DNA of 10,821 nucleotides from the NCBI GenBank assembly GCA_934230965.1, contig CAKQFW010000058.1, positions 1 to 10,821 of the forward strand. Reading direction: 5' to 3'. Under the pieces are notes generated by a model. The model worked only from the letters and a program-made list of their open reading frames with translations. It was not told the origin of the DNA and ran no database searches. Made by a program: the position numbers and the translations under genes. This document shows positions 6,462 through 10,821 of the stretch, piece by piece. The stretch is from an uncultured Prevotella sp. GTDB lineage: Bacteria; Bacteroidota; Bacteroidia; Bacteroidales; Bacteroidaceae. The first letter of the stretch is position 1, and each line of letters starts with the position of its first letter.

Positions 6462-7016
6462 TTATATACTGTTCCTACGCTTTATCTCGTCGCGTATATG
6501 GGTGGCTAACTCGTAGTTTTCTTTAGCTACAGCCATCTCTAATGCCGACTTCAGCATGCTATCGGTCAGTGCATTGAGGGGCAATGCCAGGTCTCGGCTG
6601 CCAGCTATGTAAGGGGTGCTTTGCTGTTCAAACACTTGTTTAAAAATATAGAGCGGTATGTTTGACACTAACGACAACAATATGGCATCGCTGGCGCGAA
6701 GCTTCTCACACGTGTTTTGAGCGTTGTTTACCAACAACACTTTATATTCGCCCTCAATAATGTCGTAGATAATCAGCTCGTAGGCCTTGGCCACCTCGGC
6801 ATCGTCAAGATGTAGCAATCGGCACATCACCTCAGGCAGCAACTTACGGGTGCGGCTGTCGTGCTTCATGCGAAGGCACAACTGGCGCGCCATATATTTG
6901 TCGCAGGTTATGGACAGCTGGTGAGTTTGGGCCTCGTTAACAAGTATCAGCAATGCCCCTTCGTCAAAGCCCATGATAGAACTGACGCTTTTCAATTTTA
7001 ATAGTATGTTGTCCAT
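6462..7016 (-). CDS. bifunctional nuclease-family protein with UVR motif
   Basis: The 184-residue cytoplasmic protein belongs to the bifunctional nuclease (BFN, DUF151) family, some members of which show DNase and RNase activity in vitro. The BFN domain spans about residues 15-135. Its hallmark is LRASDAILLSLVSNIPLYI (106-124), equivalent to the RPSDAIALA motif, with Ala replacing the usual Pro. The C-terminal end, about 155-181 (SALEMAVAKENYELATHIRDE), is a UVR motif like those that let UvrB and UvrC bind each other, so contact with a repair or Clp-type partner is possible. The ATG at 7016 follows an A+T-rich leader and precedes the natural N-terminus MDNILLKLK. The gene is preceded by the terminator of the nucleoside transporter gene and so should have its own promoter, which I could not find. 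Its biological role in Bacteroidota is not established. Confidence 0.85.
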   Translation of the reverse strand: MDNILLKLKSVSSIMGFDEGALLILVNEAQTHQLSITCDKYMARQLCLRMKHDSRTRKLLPEVMCRLLHLDDAEVAKAYELIIYDIIEGEYKVLLVNNAQNTCEKLRASDAILLSLVSNIPLYIFKQVFEQQSTPYIAGSRDLALPLNALTDSMLKSALEMAVAKENYELATHIRDEIKRRNSI

Positions 7017-7090
7017 ATATATACCGCTTGCTTATTATTTTTGCTTTAATATCTCTTACTGAGAAATAGGGTGATGAGGAATAAAACAAT

Positions 7091-7142
7091 CAGTCTCTCT
7101 TTCACATAAAATGCTATGCATGCTAATATGAAAGAGAGGCTG
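7091..7142 (-). terminator. hairpin terminator after the nucleoside transporter gene
   Basis: Bases 7091-7107 and 7126-7142 form a 17-base stem with one mismatch and one G-T wobble; its core is TCTCTTTCA against TGAAAGAGA. The loop of 18 bases contains ATGCAT. On the minus strand the stem is followed by ATTGTTTTATTCC, which is T-rich but broken, so termination may be partial. It starts 27 bases after the TAG of the NupG-like gene. Confidence 0.6.
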
Positions 7143-7168
7143 AAGAAGATGAGTAGAAGAGGCCGACA

Positions 7169-8476
7169 CTATGCCGCTTCTTCAGAACTCTTAGTGCGGA
7201 ACACCAGAGCAAACAGCACGCTTACCACAAGAGCATAAGCAGCAAAGATGTACCAACAGGTTTGCCAGTCGCCCAGCAGATAATCGCCTTGCCACTGACA
7301 GTGGGCATTGACAACCTCGCCAGCAAGCAGGGTGCCGATGGTGGCTCCTAAACCATTGGTCATTAGCATAAATAGGCCTTGTGCCGATGCTCTGACGCTG
7401 GCCTCGCACTTCTGGTCGACAAACAATCCGCCAGAAACATTGAAAAAGTCGAAAGCCACACCATAAACAATGCATGACACAACAAACAGCAAGACGCCAG
7501 GCATAGCCGGATTGCCCAAACCAAAGAAGCCAAAACGTACTACCCATGCTAACATAGCAATGAGCATAACGGTTTTTATACCATAGCGGCGCAAGAAGAA
7601 GGGTATCATAAGGATGCAAAGCGCCTCGGATACCTGTGAGATAGACACTAACAGCGTGGCATTATTGGCAGCAAAAGTGTCAGCCAACAAGGGGTCGCCC
7701 TTGAAGCTGGTGATAAACGGTGTGGCATAGGTGTTAGTTACCTGCAACGACATGCCGAGCAAACAAGAGAAAATGAAAAACAATGCCATCTTCTTTTGCT
7801 TGAAAAGTTTAAAGGCACTGAAGCCTAACATGTCAGACAAACTGGTCTTCTCTTGACGCTTCACGATGGGGCATGCCGGCAATGTCATGCAATAAGCAAA
7901 AAGAATGATGCCGAGGATGCCCGACACGAGAAACTGAAGATGGGTGTACTGAAACTTAAAGTCGTTAGCAGCAAATCCAAAAGAAAAGCCGCTATCGTCT
8001 AAAGCAGCACAATTGACAAACCACATGGTAACAATGAAGCCCACGGTGCCCAGCACACGAATGGGCGGAAAATCTTTTACCGTATCAAGACTGTTGTTCT
8101 TTAATATGGTAAAGGCAGCGGTGTTTGACAATGCTAATGTGGGCATATAGAAGGCCACACTAAGCGTATAGATGGAGATAAACGTTGTCTTGTCAGGATT
8201 GGCTTGGGTCATGCCAAGATAGAACAGGGCTATCATGCCTATGCCAGCTAACAGATGGCAAATGCCAAGCATGCGCTGGGGTTGAACATATTTGTCGGAA
8301 AGAATACCCATTATGGTGGGCATAAAAATAGAAACAATGCCCTGAATGGCATAAAACCACTTTACTTCAGCGCCCATACCAGCATGGCCAAGATAATTGC
8401 TCATTGATGTGAGATAGGCTCCCCAAACGGCAAATTCGAGGAAATTCATCAAGGCTAAACGTACTTTAATGTTCAT
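7169..8476 (-). CDS. NupG-like nucleoside:H+ symporter
   Basis: This 435-residue inner-membrane protein imports nucleosides with protons and belongs to the nucleoside:H+ symporter branch of the major facilitator superfamily (NupG/XapB). The N-terminus, MNIKVRLALMNFLEFAVWGAYLTSMSNYL, follows the NupG pattern: a first helix with WG-x-(W/Y)-LT-x-x-x-x-Y. GILSDKYVQPQRML (58-71) is the helix 2-3 loop. Hydrophobic stretches through the chain fit 12 helices with a longer loop in the middle (KRQEKTSLSDMLGFSAFKLFKQKK). Length is normal. A clear Bacteroidota promoter lies just upstream and a hairpin downstream, so the gene is probably transcribed alone. Sequence does not tell which nucleosides it prefers. 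Confidence 0.86.
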   Translation of the reverse strand: MNIKVRLALMNFLEFAVWGAYLTSMSNYLGHAGMGAEVKWFYAIQGIVSIFMPTIMGILSDKYVQPQRMLGICHLLAGIGMIALFYLGMTQANPDKTTFISIYTLSVAFYMPTLALSNTAAFTILKNNSLDTVKDFPPIRVLGTVGFIVTMWFVNCAALDDSGFSFGFAANDFKFQYTHLQFLVSGILGIILFAYCMTLPACPIVKRQEKTSLSDMLGFSAFKLFKQKKMALFFIFSCLLGMSLQVTNTYATPFITSFKGDPLLADTFAANNATLLVSISQVSEALCILMIPFFLRRYGIKTVMLIAMLAWVVRFGFFGLGNPAMPGVLLFVVSCIVYGVAFDFFNVSGGLFVDQKCEASVRASAQGLFMLMTNGLGATIGTLLAGEVVNAHCQWQGDYLLGDWQTCWYIFAAYALVVSVLFALVFRTKSSEEAA

Positions 8477-8511
8477 CTTATTAATAGATTTTTCGTTTTT
8501 TAATATTGGGG

Positions 8512-8543
8512 CAAAGATAATATAAATTGCTTAAAGCGCCAAA
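8512..8543 (-). promoter_or_regulatory. Bacteroidota promoter for the NupG-like gene
   Basis: On the minus strand TTTG (8543-8540) is followed after 20 bases by TATCTTTG (8519-8512), matching the TTTG / TAnnTTTG consensus with its normal spacing. The -7 box lies about 36 bases before the ATG at 8476, leaving a short A+T-rich leader with no Shine-Dalgarno sequence. Confidence 0.75.
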
Positions 8544-8585
8544 TAATGATGGCACCAAAAGACGTTAACAACGATAAAAAAGAAA

Positions 8586-8627
8586 AGCCCCCAGCCTGTA
8601 AACACAGTTTTTTACAGGGCGGGGGCT
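8586..8627 (-). terminator. rho-independent terminator of the peptide transporter gene
   Basis: AGCCCCC (8586-8592) pairs with GGGGGCT (8621-8627), and CCTGTAAA (8595-8602) with TTTACAGG (8611-8618). A 2-by-2 internal loop separates the two stems and an 8-base loop closes them. On the minus strand the stem is followed directly by TTTCTTTTTTATC. It begins 39 bases after the stop of the POT gene and is the clearest terminator in the window. Confidence 0.88.
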
Positions 8628-8665
8628 ATGAATTATACTATTTGTTCAGAAGACGCCATCAAAAA

Positions 8666-10222
8666 TTAGGCGGTCATCTGTTTCAGCTTCTTTAAAAGGG
8701 CAAACATTACAAACGCACTGGCAAGGCAGAGTGCAATGAGGATTCCCCAGTTATACATAAGAGGAATCTTATTCCAAAGCATTGAGGGAATAGAGCTGAG
8801 ATAGTTGCCTATAGCAGTAGCTACGAACCATCCGCCCATCATCAGACCCTTATACTTGGGAGGCGCCACCTTTGATACAAATGAGATGCCCATAGGCGAC
8901 AAAAGCAGCTCGGCAAGGGTAAGGGTGAAATAAGTAGAGATAAGCCATGACGGCGACAGGATGCTCTGTGTTTGTTTGTCGCCAAGAGCCATCGGCGATA
9001 TCAAATCGGTAGAAGCCAAGGTGATAACGCCAAAGCCAATGGCTGCAACAAGCATACCCCAAGCAATACGTGTAGGAGCGCTCACCTCTTTACCACGATT
9101 GGCCAGTGAGCCAAAGAAGGCCATACTGAACGGTGTGAGGGCCACAACAAAGAAGGGGTTAAACTGCTGGAAGTCGGAAGGCTGTGCCATCGTAGGATTA
9201 TCCATAATGTTATACAGCGCATAAGCTCCACCCCACAATGCCAGGGTTATGATAGAGCAGATAACCTTGTTTCGAGAGGTCTTCGACTGCAAGGCTCCAA
9301 AGCCTGTATAAACAGAAAGGGCAATGAGTGCAAGGCTAAAGATGTTAAACCACACACGCATACCACCACCCACGGTGAGGTTGGTATATTTCTTTGCAAA
9401 GAAAGTAAGGGCAGAACCGTTCTGGTGGAAAGCCATCCAGAAGAAAATCACTACAGCAAACACAAGCAGTAACGCAATGATACGGTCTTTTTCTTGTTTC
9501 GGAGTAAGGGGTTCAATGTTCTTGTCATGATCTTTGGCTGCCTGCTGTGCGGTAACATCGGCATGCTTAAACCAATTGCGACAGGCGAAATAGATAACTG
9601 CCGATAAAATCAATGATATACATGCCACACCAAAACATAGTCCATAGGCACCTGAGAGAGCCTTAAGATATGCAGGATCGGTATTGGCTGCATCGTATGT
9701 AAAGCCATACTGCGACAGGTAAAGGTTGGTAATCCATTTTGCCATTGAGGGTGCAAACATAGCACCAATATTGATGGCCATGTAGAAAAGGCTGAACGCT
9801 GAGTCGCGACGCGACTGATATTTGGGATCATCATACAGGTTGCCTACCAGCACCTGAAGGTTACCCTTAAACAAACCAGTGCCCAGCGACACACATGCCA
9901 AGCCTGTAAACATGGTTAACATACCATTGGTATCGGCCTCTGAAGGCATGGCAAGAGCTAAATAGCCCAAGAACATGGTGGCAAGACCTATGGTAATGCA
10001 TTTGCCATAACCAATCTTATCGGCTAACATACCTCCGAAAAGAGGTGCAAAATAAACTACTGCCAAGAAGATGGCATAAATCTGTCCTGCCTGGGCTTCT
10101 GACCATCCGAACTTTGCTTGCATGAATAACGCAAAGATGGCCAACATGGTATAATAGCCGAAACGCTCACCAGTGTTTGCCAAGGCCAAGGCATAAAGAC
10201 CTTTTGGTTGATTTTCAAACAT
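8666..10222 (-). CDS. POT-family di/tripeptide:H+ symporter
   Basis: This 518-residue inner-membrane protein takes up small peptides with protons and belongs to the POT/PTR2 family (DtpT, PepT-like). The first helix carries the family signature in altered form: N16-T-G-E19-R20-F21-G-Y23-Y24, against the canonical ExxERFxYY, so the first Glu is Asn. GTGLFKGNLQVLVGNLYDD (about 114-132) is the second POT signature region. A cytoplasmic linker with charged residues (DKNIEPLTPKQEKDR, about 232-246) separates the two helix bundles. The segment after it, FFWMAFHQNGSALTFFAKK, corresponds to the helix-7 FW-x-x-(F/Y)-x-Q block. Length and topology (about 14 helices) are usual for bacterial POTs. It has its own terminator; its promoter was not found. 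Peptide use fits an asaccharolytic or mixed-diet anaerobe. The residue change may alter proton coupling. Confidence 0.92.
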   Translation of the reverse strand: MFENQPKGLYALALANTGERFGYYTMLAIFALFMQAKFGWSEAQAGQIYAIFLAVVYFAPLFGGMLADKIGYGKCITIGLATMFLGYLALAMPSEADTNGMLTMFTGLACVSLGTGLFKGNLQVLVGNLYDDPKYQSRRDSAFSLFYMAINIGAMFAPSMAKWITNLYLSQYGFTYDAANTDPAYLKALSGAYGLCFGVACISLILSAVIYFACRNWFKHADVTAQQAAKDHDKNIEPLTPKQEKDRIIALLLVFAVVIFFWMAFHQNGSALTFFAKKYTNLTVGGGMRVWFNIFSLALIALSVYTGFGALQSKTSRNKVICSIITLALWGGAYALYNIMDNPTMAQPSDFQQFNPFFVVALTPFSMAFFGSLANRGKEVSAPTRIAWGMLVAAIGFGVITLASTDLISPMALGDKQTQSILSPSWLISTYFTLTLAELLLSPMGISFVSKVAPPKYKGLMMGGWFVATAIGNYLSSIPSMLWNKIPLMYNWGILIALCLASAFVMFALLKKLKQMTA

Positions 10223-10243
10223 AAGTAATTATATTTTTGGTTT

Positions 10244-10307
10244 AATTTATATACGATATTATTTATTACAATATCTTATTTATACGACATCTTATTCATG
10301 CAGCATC
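10244..10307. repeat. degenerate 16-base tandem repeat
   Basis: Between the POT gene and the beta-barrel gene, TTATTTATACGACATC (10276-10291) is followed by TTATTCATGCAGCATC (10292-10307), matching at 12 of 16 positions. Two weaker, more A+T-rich copies precede them (about 10244-10259 and 10260-10275). It may be noise in A+T-rich DNA, or spaced sites for a regulator of the POT gene. Confidence 0.3.
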
Positions 10308-10319
10308 ACAACCAGTATA

Positions 10320-10821
10320 TCAATGCTTTGTGCGAACCACATCGAACAGATATGTTAACTTTATGACGATGCTGCTGTTATTCGACTTTGAAAAGTAGTC
10401 GCGCTTTGAGTCGCCATAAATATTACCGAGGCCATAATAGTAACGGCCCTCAAGCAAGAAATGCCCCACTCGACGCACACTAAGTTCTACACCTGCTCCT
10501 GCAGCAATGCCATAATCAAACTTATTTTCAACGGCCATCGTATCTTGAGCACAAACCACATTTGAACGGTCGGCAGTATTGCGATCCTTAAAATTAAAGT
10601 TAGTGGTTGTCTTTTCGCTTAACAAATAGCCAAACTGCGGGCCCAATTGAAAGAAAAGCTGCATACCACTGTGCTCTTTTCCCCATGCCAAATGGGCAAA
10701 AACAGGCACTTGAAGGTAGTTGAGCGTTCGGCTATATTGTTCTGGCAGTCCCGATACAGCGTTGATAACAGGCTGGTTGTCAGTAGTAAGAATACGCTCT
10801 TTCCATCCCAACTGCATATAG
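10320..10821 (-). CDS. outer-membrane beta-barrel protein, C-terminal part
   Basis: The frame stays open to the window's right edge, so the N-terminus with its signal peptide is missing; the Met at 10817 follows a Tyr codon and is probably internal. The 167 visible residues alternate polar and hydrophobic positions as in transmembrane beta strands. Examples are YLQVPVFAHLAWG, MQLFFQLGPQFGYLLSE, FDYGIAAGAGVELSV and HFLLEGRYYYGLGNIY. This pattern, with YLQVP-x-x and G-x-G-x-E-(L/V), is typical of the PorT / outer-membrane beta-barrel family of Bacteroidota, small 8-stranded barrels mostly of unknown role. The protein ends in a strand (IVIKLTYLFDV) plus a short basic tail, RTKH. The specific family member cannot be named. 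Confidence 0.75.
   Translation of the reverse strand, partial: YMQLGWKERILTTDNQPVINAVSGLPEQYSRTLNYLQVPVFAHLAWGKEHSGMQLFFQLGPQFGYLLSEKTTTNFNFKDRNTADRSNVVCAQDTMAVENKFDYGIAAGAGVELSVRRVGHFLLEGRYYYGLGNIYGDSKRDYFSKSNNSSIVIKLTYLFDVVRTKH

Noticed and set aside
1..10821. CRISPR arrays, tRNA or rRNA genes, complete insertion sequences or prophage genes
   Set aside because: No regular spaced repeat array, cloverleaf with CCA-type end, rRNA motif, or transposase or integrase frame was seen on either strand.

Overview
The window looks like chromosomal DNA of a Bacteroidota bacterium, most likely a Prevotella-type oral or gut anaerobe. The evidence is a Bacteroidota-style promoter (TAnnTTTG at -7 with TTTG at -33) ahead of the nucleoside transporter gene, weak or absent Shine-Dalgarno sequences, a DUF4836-like lipoprotein, a bifunctional nuclease with a C-terminal UVR motif, and an outer-membrane beta-barrel protein of PorT/OmpA-barrel type. 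No species can be fixed from the sequence alone.

Layout. Bases 6-1202 (+) encode a 12-helix MFS exporter of the AraJ/DHA type. Bases 1203-1762 hold no secure gene but are full of structure: three copies of a 15-base ARG-box-like sequence, a 97-base nested palindrome, a promoter-like element, and a 57-codon minus-strand reading frame. Bases 1763-2176 (+) are a broken gene for a DNPH1/Rcl-type deoxynucleotide N-hydrolase, with an in-frame amber codon next to a lost catalytic Asp. Bases 2177-2331 carry a hairpin and a 24-base direct repeat.

Everything from 2332 to the right end lies on the minus strand. Read 5' to 3', the order is: an outer-membrane beta-barrel protein (partial at the window edge); a POT-family peptide transporter followed by a rho-independent terminator; a NupG-like nucleoside:H+ symporter with its own promoter and a hairpin terminator; a bifunctional nuclease; rsmE; a lipoprotein; an ABC ATPase; and an FtsX-like ABC permease. 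The last three overlap stop-to-start (TAATG, then ATGA) and are almost certainly translated as one unit. Bifunctional nuclease and rsmE may share the same transcript (gaps of 86 and 80 bases, no terminator seen).

How the genes fit together. Two transporters import peptides and nucleosides, which suits a peptide- and nucleoside-using anaerobe. The dead DNPH1-like gene would have cleaned up modified deoxynucleotides. The lipoprotein, ATPase and four-helix permease look like a mechanotransmission (LolCDE/MacB-like) ABC machine with unusual ATPase motifs. It is the best candidate here for an undescribed system. The repeat-rich region 1203-1762 is the other place worth attention.
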